The notes under the pieces were generated by a model that was not told the origin of the DNA, ran no database searches, and saw only the letters and a program-made list of their open reading frames with translations. A program made the translations under genes and the position numbers. Shown one piece after another: positions 44,492 to 56,075 of a stretch of DNA of 64,000 nt. The stretch comes from Athripsodes cinereus (taxonomy: Eukaryota > Arthropoda > Insecta > Trichoptera > Leptoceridae): positions 12,395,572 through 12,459,571 of the forward strand of contig OX388325.1 of the NCBI GenBank assembly GCA_947579605.1, read 5' to 3'. The number at the start of each line of letters is the position of its first letter. The first letter of the stretch is position 1.

Positions 44492-44607
44492 TGCGTGCGT
44501 GTGTATTACTTATCGGCCTTTATATTATATCACAATAAATTGTGACCCACTGTTAGTTAAGTGATATTTCTAAAATATCATTACTTTAAGTTATTACCTC
44601 GAACATC

Positions 44608-46005
44608 ATGGAGGGAACTAATACTAGTGTGAGTGAACATAGCATTGTAGACTGCCAACAGGATAAGTGCGTCTTGTGTGACATGCAAATATGTGTAACT
44701 GAGGATAATGAAATTGCAGCCTTTTTGGCGAATATCGAAGTGAAACGTGAATCTGTTGAGGAAGAAAGCTGTGACATTGGATATGCAGTTCCGTATGGTG
44801 ATATTGATATACATGAACCTGATATAAAAGTTGAATGTGAGAGAGCCAACAATGCAACAGTGGCCAGTACATCTTCCCCGCCTATAGAGTGTACATCAGG
44901 TCCAAGTAATCAAACTCATGTAAAAGAAACGAGTCGTAGAAATGTTTGCAACGTCAAAAGGACGAGTTCGATAAAAAAGTTAAAAGTTAGTAAAAGTTCA
45001 TTCGAGTGTAATTTTTGTATGAAAATATTAAGTTCTTCTTCTAATTTAACGACTCATAAAAGAATTCACAGTGGTGAAAAACCTTTCGAGTGTAAAATTT
45101 GTATGAAAAAATTTAGTGATAATAGTACTTTAAAAAAACATAATCAAATTCACAATGGTGAAAAACCTTTCGAGTGTAAAATTTGTATGAAAAAATTTAG
45201 TCGATCTGGTGATTTGAATACTCATAAAAGAATACACAGTGGTGAAAAACCTTTTGGGTGTAATATTTGTATGAAAAAATTTAGTCGATCTGGTGATTTG
45301 AATATTCATAAAAGAATACACAGTGGTGAAAAACCTTTTGAGTGTAATATTTGTATGAAAAAATTTAGTCAATCTGGTTATTTGAAAACCCATAAAATGA
45401 TACACAGTGGTGAAAAACCTTTCGAGTGTAATATTTGCAAAAAAAAATTTAGTCGAACTGACAGCCTGGATTCTCATAAAATAATTCACAGTGTTGAAAA
45501 ACCTTTCCAGTGTAATATTTGTATGAAAAAGTTTAGAGATTCTTTTAAATTAAAAATTCATAAAAGAATTCACAGTGGAGAAAAACCTTTTGAGTGTAAT
45601 ATTTGTATGAAATTGTTTAGAGATTCTTTTAAATTAAAAATTCATAAAAGAATTCACAGTGGAGAAAAACCTTTTGAGTGTAATATTTGTATGAAAAAAT
45701 TTCATCGGTCTGATAAATTAATAGCTCATAAAAAAATTCACAGCGGTGAAAAACCTTTTGAGTGTAATATTTGTATGAAAAAATTTCATCGATATGATAA
45801 ATTAAATATTCATAAAATAATTCACAGTGGTGAAAAACCATTCGAGTGTAATATTTGTATGAAAAAGTTTAATACTTCTTCTTATTTGATTACTCATAAA
45901 AGAATTCACAGTGGTCAAAAACCTTTTGAGTGTAACATTTGTATGAAAAAGTTTATTACTTCTTCTGCAATGAAAACTCATAAAAGAATTCACAGTGGTG
46001 AATGA
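44608..46005 (+). CDS. C2H2 zinc-finger protein, 12 tandem fingers
   Basis: 465 codons, no intron. Residues 1-130 are acidic and Ser/Thr-rich, with scattered cysteines (CVLCDMQIC) but no ZAD or other recognised N-terminal domain. Twelve C-x2-C-x12-H-x3-H fingers follow from Cys134, each 28 residues with [16 protein letters not shown] linkers, typical of DNA-binding nuclear regulators. Fingers 7 and 8 share the helix [13 protein letters not shown], and fingers 3 and 4 nearly share RSGDLN, showing recent unit duplication. The stop at 46003-46005 lies in the linker where a thirteenth finger used to begin. Codons are strikingly AT-rich. Targets unknown. It could be a young, lineage-specific gene; intact frame supports function. 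Confidence 0.88.
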   Translation: MEGTNTSVSEHSIVDCQQDKCVLCDMQICVTEDNEIAAFLANIEVKRESVEEESCDIGYAVPYGDIDIHEPDIKVECERANNATVASTSSPPIECTSGPSNQTHVKETSRRNVCNVKRTSSIKKLKVSKSSFECNFCMKILSSSSNLTTHKRIHSGEKPFECKICMKKFSDNSTLKKHNQIHNGEKPFECKICMKKFSRSGDLNTHKRIHSGEKPFGCNICMKKFSRSGDLNIHKRIHSGEKPFECNICMKKFSQSGYLKTHKMIHSGEKPFECNICKKKFSRTDSLDSHKIIHSVEKPFQCNICMKKFRDSFKLKIHKRIHSGEKPFECNICMKLFRDSFKLKIHKRIHSGEKPFECNICMKKFHRSDKLIAHKKIHSGEKPFECNICMKKFHRYDKLNIHKIIHSGEKPFECNICMKKFNTSSYLITHKRIHSGQKPFECNICMKKFITSSAMKTHKRIHSGE

Positions 46006-46095
46006 CCTTTTGAGTGAAATATTTGTATGTAAAAGTTAACTTCATGTTCTTATTTGAAAACTCATCAAAGAATACACAGTGGTGAAAGTAGAGGG
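46006..46095 (+). pseudogene. Decayed thirteenth zinc finger
   Basis: After the stop the DNA still reads as a finger: CCTTTTGAGTGAAATATTTG, stops replacing Lys, Cys and Met-Lys codons, then TCTTATTTGAAAACTCATC and AGAATACACAGTGGTGAAAG. The gene has been shortened from its 3' end by point mutation. Confidence 0.85.
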
Positions 46096-46129
46096 AAATA
46101 TAGAAGCATGTAAAGATATGTCTATATAG

Positions 46130-46190
46130 TGTTTCATTCTCTCCGTCTACCCCGCTTGGGACACGGCATGAGGATATAGAGACCTGATAT
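46130..46190 (+). mobile_element. LINE 3'-end fragment
   Basis: CTACCCCGCTTGGGACACGG matches, as reverse complement, the 3' UTR of the RTE-like LINE near 30890-30930. Confidence 0.5.
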
Positions 46191-46290
46191 CTTTGTGTAT
46201 AATAATATTTTTGTTGTTTAATTAGACATTAAATAATTCACGGTGACGAAAAGTTTCCTAATGAAACATGTGTATGTAATAGTATAGGTT

Positions 46291-46440
46291 CATAATCCAG
46301 CTATTTGTGTGTAAAAGTATACATAGTCCAGCTATTTGTACGTAAAAGTATACATAGTCCAGCTATTTGTATTTAAAAGTATACATAGTCCAGCAATTTG
46401 AATGTAAAAGTATACATAGTCCAGCTATTTGATATGATAT
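46291..46440. repeat. 31-bp tandem repeat, five units
   Basis: CATAGTCCAG recurs at 46291 (CATAATCCAG), 46322, 46353, 46384 and 46415, an exact 31-bp period; units read CTATTTGTATGTAAAAGTAT with substitutions. Confidence 0.92.
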
Positions 46441-46871
46441 GATTGAATTCAGTGTTAATAACCTTTTTAATTAAAGTCATTTTTTGTATTAAAATCTTTA
46501 ATCGAGCTAATTGTTACGGGTTAGTTGGAAGTTACGTGGTTCTGCGATAATCCCGTGGAGCATCCGATAAAGAATTTGGTCTCCCAGTCTGCTCTGTAAG
46601 CTTTCAAGTATTCTGTAAAAGGCAGGTGTTCGAAAAAATTAAAATACTTTACATCTTAAATTCATCGATGAGGTTTGCCACCAATCCTGAATGACTTGTT
46701 TCTGTATTGGCACGGAGAGGACAGCTTGCATATTTATTATGTACAGTTGGTCTGCTGGCTATCCCACTTGTAGGATATGCCGTGATAGTGTAGTAGTAGT
46801 AGTTATAATTTTGTCATGCTTTTTTCATAATCTTATTTTTTTGCAATATAGATTATTATTCGTCGGTATGA

Positions 46872-47058
46872 GTTCGTCGGTAGCCTGGAGGTAGAGTCTC
46901 GGCCTCGTGAACAAGGGGTCCGTGGTTCGATACCAGGTGCCGGCAAACTCCCCTTTCACGACACAAGCTTTTAGTAGCTTACTGTGAAAGGTTTATAAGG
47001 TTGTATTTGGGTTTACAACAAACAAAAACCCAGATATATCTTAAAAAAAAAAAAAAAA
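46872..47058 (+). mobile_element. tRNA-derived SINE, family 1, best-preserved copy
   Basis: GTTCGTCGGTAGCCTGGAGG (A-box region), then GTCCGTGGTTCGATACCAGG (B box GGTTCGATACC), CAAACTCCCCTTTCACGACA, GCTTTTAGTAGCTTACTGTG and a 15-nt A tail. It lies between the zinc-finger gene and its orphan finger. Confidence 0.85.
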
Positions 47059-47077
47059 CAAAATTATTGTTGTTTGG

Positions 47078-47175
47078 AATACTGGTGAAAAACCTTTTGA
47101 GTGTAATATTTGTATGAAAATATTTAGAGATTCTTTTAAATTAAAAATCCATAAATTAATTCACAGTGGTGAAAT
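47078..47175 (+). pseudogene. Orphan zinc finger (remnant of zinc-finger gene)
   Basis: GGTGAAAAACCTTTTGAGTG, then residues [18 protein letters not shown], encode a whole C2H2 finger with the same helix as fingers 7 and 8. It is 1.1 kb past the stop, separated by degenerate DNA and a SINE. It has no start of its own. Confidence 0.85.
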
Positions 47176-47229
47176 TATATTGAATGTTATAATTCTTTGT
47201 AAGTTTTTTTAAACCTTAATGTGTTGAAG

Positions 47230-47370
47230 GTACATAAAAGGATTCACAGGCTGGCGTTCATGGTGCACATATTGCTCGACGCCCAGCGATCTTGAAGTGA
47301 TCATGAAATTATAATTGTAATTGAAAACCATTTTATTGAATAAATTCTATTCTATTCTATTCTATTCTAA
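47230..47370 (+). mobile_element. LINE 3' tail with (TTCTA)n
   Basis: GGCGTTCATGGTGCACATAT, TTGAAAACCATTTTATTGAA, then five TTCTA units (47346-47369), resembling a LINE 3' UTR and its terminal microsatellite. Confidence 0.5.
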
Positions 47371-47999
47371 ATTGCTGTGAGAATGAATGTCACACCTGAA
47401 AATCGTGAGCGCTTTGGAGCGTTTTTGTAACTCAAATAATTATCATCGTAATGTCGCCATTTTCGAATTATTCATTCGTGGTGGTGGGTTTGTATTACAT
47501 TTGCGGTGGGTTGGTATATTAACAACTCTAAATATATTAGAGTTATTAATATACTTGTTTCACACATAGTTATTTTCTCTGGGATCGCATCGGCCGAAAG
47601 ATGTAATGGTCCCGGTAGAATATGGTGTCATATTAATAATAATATATTTTTATTTCAAAAATCTAGAAACAGGGATGTAGGTATATGAGGATATAATATC
47701 TAGTGATCAGGGCTATTCACCTTTATGTTTATCGAATTCTGGTATATCATTACCGATATTGAGTAATGATGATAGAATTCGTGCATCACCAGAATGGATA
47801 TAAGGAAATCTAAGTCCCTTTACGTGTTAACATCTCAAAATGTAGATATTGTGGATTCGATCCATTGGTTGAAATTTTGAGATCTTTTTGGCGAAACAGA
47901 ATGATTGGTTTGTGCTCTTCAAGATCAAATAATAATTACGAAAAATTATTATTCATAATGAAATTAAAAAGGTACAACGGTTAATACAGAGCATGTTAT

Positions 48000-48790
48000 C
48001 AGGAGGTTGAGATATTTTATTTATTTATTCATTCTTTACTGTACATTGATTACAAAAACAATTACATAAAAGGTATACATTCAAATTAAATACAATCAAT
48101 ATACAATATTATGACATATTTGTCTGGATGTTCTCTTGTTTCTGGTACAGAGTGTTTAAAAAAACATGATCAGTTAGCAAAAATATTACATTATAACTTT
48201 AAATTAATTAAATAACATTATTGCCATATGTACTATAATTATTGTCCAATATCGGTATTAGGAAACAATGACATAAAACTCTACTGGGATCGACCAATTC
48301 AAACTGATCGAACTATTCCAGCTAATCAACAACAATATTGTGTTGGTTGATCGCAGATCCCGTAAAACATATATCATAGACATCACTTTGCTGCACGATG
48401 AAAATCTAAATAAAATTGAGCAGGATAATAAAATTCAATATCTTGATCTTGCTCACGGAATCAAAGATATATGGAGAACACCAACCACAATCATCGTGCC
48501 AATAGTGTTGTCTGTGAATGTTTCAATACCTAAGAGTCCATCATGTATTGTAATCTTTGAAAACTGGGAGTAGATGATAGCATGCAGAAGGCTGTTCTAC
48601 CATCATCTACCAGGATAGTTAAAAGGTCTTTGTCCCTGATGCTTTGTTGAGGTTCTACATCTTGAATATAGATTTATTTAAATTTATTTATTTCTCTTAT
48701 ATTTTATTGTTAATTTTATTTGACATTATATTCAAAATGTAGACTACAATATTATTTTGTTGAATAGATAATATTTTACTTATTTTATTT
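48000..48790 (+). mobile_element. LINE C-terminal fragment, broken
   Basis: 48255-48570 encodes RPIQTDRTIPAN, LVDRRSRKTYIIDITLLHDE, KDIWRTPTTIIVPIVLSVNV, the same module as at 9488-9796, but with a frameshift after IPKSPS. The flanking TTCTTTACTGTACATTGATT at 48037 also occurs in the STING 3' region (7033). Confidence 0.75.
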
Positions 48791-48904
48791 TATTTAAATA
48801 TTTCTGCATTGAGTTCATAGTTGAAGTGTATTATGATTAATCTGTATTCAGATGTGCTCTAGTTGGCTGCATATTTGTGGTTAAGTACAAAAGTAAAAAA
48901 TACT

Positions 48905-49078
48905 AATCAAATTAAGTTTTTTGAACTACTATAGATGACTAGTGGTTAACACACTCGCCTTGCAAGCGAGGGGTCGTGGGTTCGATCCTCAGACTAGGCA
49001 AAAATATTAATGTCCATTTTTCTGAGCAATTCAATGTGTACGAGTCATCTATAGTAGTTCAAAAAACTTAATTTGATT
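48905..49078. repeat. 36-bp perfect inverted repeats around a tRNA-like core
   Basis: AATCAAATTAAGTTTTTTGA (48905) through GATGACT at 48940 is exactly reversed at 49043-49078. The core 48941-49000 has a D-arm-like AGTGGTTAAC (A box), an anticodon-arm-like CTCGCCTTGCAAGCGAG with TGC in the loop, and GGGTTCGATCC (B box). No proper acceptor stem was found, so it is not called as a tRNA gene. Confidence 0.85.
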
Positions 49079-51379
49079 GACATCCACACTTCTGAGCAAG
49101 TGAAATCCAGTTTTCAACACAACAGACTGTGTTACATACAATAGTTAAAAAATACTATTTTTTTTCTGTACAGTTGGTTGAAAAATGAAGCAGAGGTATA
49201 TCGGCAAGGCCCAAAATCATTGCTTATAAACCATAGACACGACGTTACAAATCAGATTTAGTAAGCGCGGTTCACATCTTCAGTATTTAAATTTATAAAA
49301 TATATTGTAATTTGATTATAACAGTAAATAAATTTAACAAATAAAACTGAAAATGCGCCCTTGCGTTTGTTTGTACCACAAAACGGCGCTAAATAAATTG
49401 TCCAGATATTATTATTATTTATTATTTTATTGACACAACTACCCTCCGACCAGTCGCGTGCCTGCCATACATGCAAAAAAGCACAGCATGCCCATAGAAT
49501 CTATGAAGAAAATATTGAAATCATCAAAAACTAGTTTGAATTTGCCGCCAAACATTTCGTTGCAAAGAGAACAATTCACAAAAATATACGCAGCAAATAT
49601 ACAATTTTTCTAAGTTTTAGAGTTTTTATCAAAAGCGCGTACTATTTGTATTGAAGTGCGTGTACAATCGATACGTTATTTTGACTTTTTTTAATAAAAT
49701 CCAATAATTTACCGTGATAGCTAAATTAATGGAATAGTAAGTTATTGCTTTATACGTTGCGTCTGGTCTCACTAACACACACTTAAATTTTAGTGTGTAT
49801 ACGTAGTAGGCAATGACGCGCCATATATGTGTATTATTGGGTATGTTTGGTTGTATGTGTGCAATCTTAAGGACAAAATAAGCAAGCATCTCAAAGAACG
49901 TTTGGGTGCATAATGTACCTATATGAGTATGTTTTTATTTGTATTGGTTGTGTGATGATTGTGTGAGTCGTGCGTAACGTACTAGGCAGTTAAAAATAAT
50001 TTGAAGGTAGATACTATGGGCAACCGCTAATAGTTTTTAGACTTGAAACGTTCTTCATAAAGGATTGATTAATATTATGATGGATGCGCGAGACAAAATA
50101 AATTGTATAGTAATTACGACATTTAACTTTAAAGTTACTTACATACTTAAAAATAGTATTTATTTGCATCGCAGACTTCTTGTATTTTATTTATTTATAT
50201 TAAGGACCCATGAAGTCTTTGGCAAACAATAGATCTCCCACTAAAGTTTTTAAGTGTCTTTTAAGAGACGTCGCATATAAACCATTTAATATCTTAAATT
50301 CAGCAAAGGGGTATGTCAACCATTCTGGATATCTTATTTATTTAATTTTTTTTATTATAACGAATGTTAGACCAACATGAAAAGCCTAGTCCCGTCTCCG
50401 ATATATATATTATATTATTCTCAAGGACGTCCACTCGTTTGCGAGTAAAATAGTATATTTGTACAAAGCATGCCCGATGTGAAAAGCCTAGTCCCGCCAC
50501 TGCCTCCGACAATGCCAAAGGAATAATATTTCTCATGATTAAAATACATCTGTACACATTGTTCCATTTCCCGCGTCCTCTAGACACAAAAATATTGTAA
50601 AAAAATATAAAATTACCGAAATAAATAAACGCGCAGTCCACGATGTGAACCGTCCTTTACATGCGAAATCTTATTGTTCGTAATGAAATATGCTGAATTT
50701 TAAGCCTTAAGTAAACCTTCGGGCAATTTCTTTGTTTTTTTTTTGTAAATAAATATGATTAATTAATTTAATCTTAGTGTTAAATGTATTTTTTTTTTAG
50801 TTTTTACTTACCTTGCTAGAAATGTATTATTTTTTTGGTACAGAAACAAATATCTGAATTTTACTTCCGCTATTATAAAATGTTTTTGCGAACTTATTTC
50901 CGCTTGCATGAAATTTCTATTTATCTTAATGAAGAAACAAAAGTTGGCAACGAACATAATACAAAAAAGTCGATTTGTTATGTCGAATTGCATATAAACT
51001 TCACATTCTCATTCTATATAGATTATTAAAACTGTTATTATTGTAACTATTACTTCTAATGCCTATTAATTATATTAAATATGATGATAATGTCGAGTAT
51101 AAAATAATTATTATGATTCTGTAATAAATATTCTACTTTCTAATAATCAAATGAATTTTATTTTGTATTATCATTTCACACAATATAATATCCTTATAAC
51201 AATACACTCTCTCTGTCAACCCTTTATTTCCCTTTCCAGCATGATGTTGGGAATGTTATACAGGAGTTCTCTAATAAATTCAATACATTTATTATTGCTT
51301 TGTACTTGTTATTATTACTTTAAACAAACATCTTCAGCTGTAGAACATTTATTACTTATTAGTTTTTACATCCTCAGTA
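49079..51379. other. Intergenic AT-rich DNA with repeat fragments
   Basis: 49200-49285 is related to 44338-44410. GAAAAGCCTAGTCCCG occurs at 50379 and 50480. 50170-50340 may be a LINE tail. No gene is supported. Confidence 0.4.
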
Positions 51380-51538
51380 TTACTCTACATCTTCTGTTAA
51401 ACTATTGTGATTATTATTATCTATTTTACAACTAATCTTTTTCATGTTAACGGTCACTCCTTTTCCCATTGGTACGACTTTGAATGAGCACTTCTGGCCA
51501 GGATTTGCCTTCACAAACTCGCAGGAGGATTTCAAATA
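51380..51538 (-). CDS. Unidentified terminal coding exon
   Basis: A TTGTTTTCAG acceptor is followed on the minus strand by 52 codons and a TAA. The translation has good coding character: YLKSSCEFVKANPGQKCSFK, VVPMGKGVTVNMKKISCKID, then an Asn-rich end. The family is not recognised. No start codon belongs to it; the upstream exon should lie to the right, beyond the 2.9-kb hAT element that begins 36 bp from the acceptor, but no convincing partner exon was found up to the gap. It may be an orphan exon of a gene broken by insertions, the last exon of a gene reaching across the gap, or chance. Confidence 0.45.
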   Translation of the reverse strand, partial: YLKSSCEFVKANPGQKCSFKVVPMGKGVTVNMKKISCKIDNNNHNSLTEDVE

Positions 51539-51573
51539 CTGAAAACAATAAGAAATGTATAAAACAATAGAAG

Positions 51574-54480
51574 ATTTAAATCATGCTTGTCTAAAGTGCG
51601 ACCCACGGGCCGCATGCGTCCCAAAACACTTTGAGATGCGGCCCAAACGCAAATTATGAAAATATTTAAATTTGCTTATTTCTACTAAAAAAATTAATGT
51701 TTGCAATATTTTTCATCTTTGCAACATACAATATCAATTTGCTAGTTCAACAAAAGCAAATCCTTCCATCACATTAATATTACATAGGTTTAAATGTATA
51801 ATATAATATACATTTTTATACATATTGTCGTGGTCTCGCTTTCCCCAAAAGAAAAACTTCGTTGAGAACCATATTGACAGTGAAATAAATAAATATATTT
51901 ATTTATTTCGACGAGAGAATAAACACGTATTTATTCTTCAAGTTGGAAGTAAGTAAACTAAAAGAATCAAAGTTATCCAATCTACGCAAATTAATCAATT
52001 TCTTTTCGCAATTCTGTCTTTATAATATTCCGATTAAAATTAATAATACACATACTTTCATATCACCTACCTACTTATAAAATCCATGAATAATAATATT
52101 CGTCGAATAGAGATATTATAACTATATAATAATATGTATCATTAGTTTAACCCATCTCATTTCACACCTAATCGTCATTAAAGTTATCTCTGACGCTTAC
52201 GTAAAACCCGTCAAAAGTGTCGATCGCTTAATTTTTCAAATTTCATTTTAAAAGATCTTGGCACATGATACGTCTAAAGAAAAAAATTTACGTAAAGGAC
52301 CCTTTCTACGTTGTGTTTACGATTTATAAAAGAAAATTTTATCAGTGAAAAACAAACAATATTTTCTATTCAGAACACATAAAGCATATTTTTATAACAA
52401 TCAAAAATTAAATTTCTGTTGTGTATAAGGTTAGTAATAAATAATTATTTTCTCTTTCACCCGACGTTAGCGGATATAAGAGACTTGCCTTATTGCTGAA
52501 AAATACACAAAGAAAACAAACACAATATTGCTGAAAATATACACAGTATAAGTGTAGAATTTTTCTATACACAACAGAACCCCATGTTATTATTGGTTAG
52601 GAATAGTCAATGAAATAAAATTTTATCAAATTTATGATTCAACGTTATTGAAAGTTTATTTCTGTAATTATATCTCAGATTAGTTTGAATGCATTTTTAT
52701 TTATAAAAACACACATGATCTCATACATAACTAGTATCTGTCTATAACACCAGTGGCGTATTCAGGTCAAATATTATACTGAACCAAAATTTTACAAAAT
52801 TCAGTCACTGACTATTTTTGTTAATTTAACAATAAAACTTGGTGTGGTTAGTGGAAAAAAGCTCCTTCTCACGCTTAATCCGATCTAGACCAACCTTTGC
52901 ATTCGCTAAGTCTAGCCTCGTTAGTATACAAATATGATAAATTAAGATAAAATATAATACATGACATGCAAATAATATAAATATTTATGTATAAATCTGC
53001 GGGGTTTGGCTTTTTTGTGTTCCATAAGGCATGGCAAACACCAAACTTGATTTTTTCCCGCTAGGAGATCATGGGCCTTTAGTTCACGATCATGTGAGTG
53101 TGGATTTTTGGACGTTAATTTATGATATAATAAGAGATATTTACATAAAATAAATATGAGTTTAAATTCGTGCTTGTGTTAGAATTCAAAATATCAGAAA
53201 ATAATAATTAGTAAATGTTTCTGAGTCCGACCCTGTTCATATTATCAAATAGCTTCTATAAATTTAATTTACAAATAATATTAGTTATCCAAATTTTATT
53301 AATTTGGGAAAATAAAATAATTAACAGAATCAGTCTCATAAACATATTCATCAAAACATTATATAAAATTTATCAATCTTTTGTCTGCAGAAAGTTCACT
53401 TATCTGAGACTTATCAAACAAGAGTTTTGATACTCCAAGAAGAAGACAATGTCGTAACGCCAAAAATATCTATTACAAGATTTAAATGAATAATAATATA
53501 TAAAATTTCTTAGCTTCGGGTGAAGATGATTAACTGCAAAATTAGCTGCAAAATTAGCTGCTTCGAAACACTGAATTTAATGTAAAATTATAATTAATTT
53601 ATGAAGATTTCTTTATTATTTTCGTGTGTGAAAATAATCACTAAAATATTGTATCTATTACTTAGAGATGTGTACAAAATCAATCTCAACCAAAACAACT
53701 ACTGACTTTATGAATTCTAAACATCTCTCTCTTCTAGTCGCAAGCAAACACTGTCCCCAAGTGATCCTGAGTGAGTGATCCCTCCCTACTCCTTCCAGTC
53801 CTTTTTATAATCTTCATTTCTTGTTACAATCAAAGTAGATACTTTCTTCATTTGAAGAGAAACCATCTACTCTTCATGTAAACAAACGCACGTGTCCCAA
53901 TCATTCCCTTTTGAAATAATTTTACATTGAAATATTTAACCTCTTTCCTAAAGCAATTAATAGTTCATCCATCCTTCTTTGTTTAAATTTCGGTTCGGTG
54001 ATCTTTCATGACATGTGTTAATTATCTAAGTACCTTTCTTCACCCGATGTACTCCTACTCTGTGATCTAAATATCGACACGTGTTAAAATATTCCATCTA
54101 CCTTCCTAATAAAATATATCTAATAGATATGTACTCTCTGAAGTATGTATCATTTACCTACCAACAAATATACTTCGAGTAACACATTCATATACCACTT
54201 AAAATAGTAAACCGAATTATTTATTCAAACTTCTAACAAAGTTTGTTAAAAAAAACAAGACCATGTCAATATGTTCATTTATAATTTTATACATATATAT
54301 CTAATTCAAATAAAATGAATATAATAAAAATAAGTTATTTTATTTTAATAGAACTACATAAAGGTATAAAGTTAATTTTATTTCCATTTGTTGAAAAAAT
54401 ATTTATGTGCGGCCCAGCATATATTTTTTTTTGCAATGTGGCCCTCGTATGGTCAAAGTTTAGACACCCATGATTTAAAT
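51574..54480. mobile_element. Large hAT-type element, non-autonomous
   Basis: ATTTAAAT at 51574-51581 and 54473-54480 flanks ends CATGCTTGTCTAAAGTGCG and the complement of CAAAGTTTAGACACCCATG. Subterminal GGGCCGCATGCG / GTGCGGCCC is typical of this hAT group. 2.9 kb, no transposase seen; 52840-52930 has a short coding-like stretch on the minus strand (LDLANAKVGLDRIKREKEL) of unknown origin. Confidence 0.82.
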
Positions 54481-54536
54481 AAAATCTCCTCAAAAGCAGG
54501 CGTTCGTAAAACATCGCGTATATGACATTTTAACAT

Positions 54537-54750
54537 AGTCACCAACTGCATGTAATAAACTTGTGGAAAAGCCGTGATGGTATAGATAGATAAAGTGGGA
54601 TAGTCAGTTGACCAACTGCATGTAATAAACTTGTGGGAGATGTCGTGATGGTATAGATAGATCCACTAAAAAATACCCCACTGGTAGTCAGTAGACCAAC
54701 TACATGTAATAAACTTGTGGGAAAGCCGTGCTGGTATAGATAGATTATAG
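54537..54750. repeat. Three tandem imperfect units, about 75 bp
   Basis: ACCAACT(G/A)CATGTAATAAACTTG and GTCGTGATGGTATAGATAGAT-like blocks recur at 54540, 54610 and 54691. The motif resembles LINE-tail sequence at 46735 and 15830 reversed. Confidence 0.8.
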
Positions 54751-55189
54751 CTCAATATTTACTATTCGGCCAATATCGGATAGTTACTATGGAATATGCA
54801 ATTTACGGGCTGACGGGCTGTTTCACCACCTCTGGATAAAGTTCTAGATAACAATCCTTAGGATAAATTAATCTACAAGATAAACTGAAGCGAGCGTTTC
54901 ACCACCTACAGATTTCTTACGGATTGCTATCCGCCAGATAGCAGTGGCAACGTTGTAATTTCATGAGTTTTTTGCATGAATGTATGCACGTAGGTAGGAA
55001 TATATCGTTCGTTGCCTAGGAATATATCTAGGCAACACACATGTAAACAAATTTTGACAGTTTAACACTATCTAAGACCATGGACCTAAATAGAGTAATG
55101 GACAGACACTTTGGTAAACATTTTGTAGCTGCGCGGGGAGGGGAATGACGACCATTTTGTAAGAAATAAATTTTGTTCGGTGCGTCGCA
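54751..55189. other. Intergenic; direct repeat TTTCACCACCT, no gene seen
   Basis: GGGCTGTTTCACCACCTCTG at 54818 and GCGTTTCACCACCTACAG at 54895 suggest an old MITE. No coding sequence. Confidence 0.4.
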
Positions 55190-55983
55190 TTTGGGCTGCG
55201 TTCAGACAGTCACCGAGTGATCAGTCGACGACGCATATTTTGAAAGTACCTATACAATGCCAGTACGCATTCATAGTGTTCATGTACTGTATGTTACTAT
55301 GTTTTCAAAATGTGTAACAAAATAAGAATTATAGTCTCAGAAAATATACTCGATTTCTGCGTAATTGTCATTTATAATTTCTGACGCTGATTCAGTGAAT
55401 TCGTTTGGATAAATTTAGGATATAAACTTGTAACAAGTATTTGGGAAGTATACAAGCTCAGAAAGTTAGATAATGGAATAATTTAAAAAAAAAGTATAAA
55501 GCAATTAGTTATAAACTAATCAAGTAGTTATTACTTTAACTGTTAATTTTAAAGATACCTATTAAAATAATTTATTCCTTCGTTAGAGACAAAAATATTT
55601 TTATCATTTAAAAGAAACACAAAAGTACTTGAATGCTACTATAAAAAGGCGCCAGTCAAATAATAATAAAAATATTAATTATTTAAATATATTCATAATT
55701 TACGTCTTTTACACGTCGGCGAATTTAAGAAATTATAACAAAAAGTAAATCCAAAAAAAAAATTTTTAAAAGTTGTAAAAGCAATAAAAAAAATAATAAA
55801 AAGACGTAAAAAATAATGGCGCCATTACGATAACATTGGGTCATAAAACGCTCTAAGTTATTCACGATTATCCGGATTACATTCACCACTCACTGCAACT
55901 TCATGGTCGTTCAGGTCAAACGACGCCGAATGACATTTATGCTCCCATGAACCAACCCTTGTATTTGTATGTTTAGTTGTTTT
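55182..55983. mobile_element. MITE related to 40455-40950
   Basis: Ends GGGCTGCGTTCA (55193) and ATGAACCAACCC; body shared with the other copy (GGCGCCATTACGATAACATT; CACTCACTGCAACTTCATGG). Flanks TCGCATTT/TTGTATTT could be a mutated 8-bp target duplication. Confidence 0.6.
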
Positions 55984-56075
55984 AAAAATGTTTAAAGTTT
56001 TTGCACATCAGTTGAATTTTTCATATCGGTTTTTGTTTTTATATCTAGAAGAATAGGAATCATCTTATGATTAAC

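Noticed and set aside
48935..49005. tRNA-Ala(TGC) gene
   Set aside because: Anticodon and T arms are recognisable but no acceptor stem pairs, and the flanks are perfect inverted repeats; treated as a tRNA-like element.
52840..52935. Minus-strand coding-like stretch (LDLANAKVGLDRIKREKEL)
   Set aside because: No convincing splice sites or start, and it lies inside a hAT element; mentioned there only.
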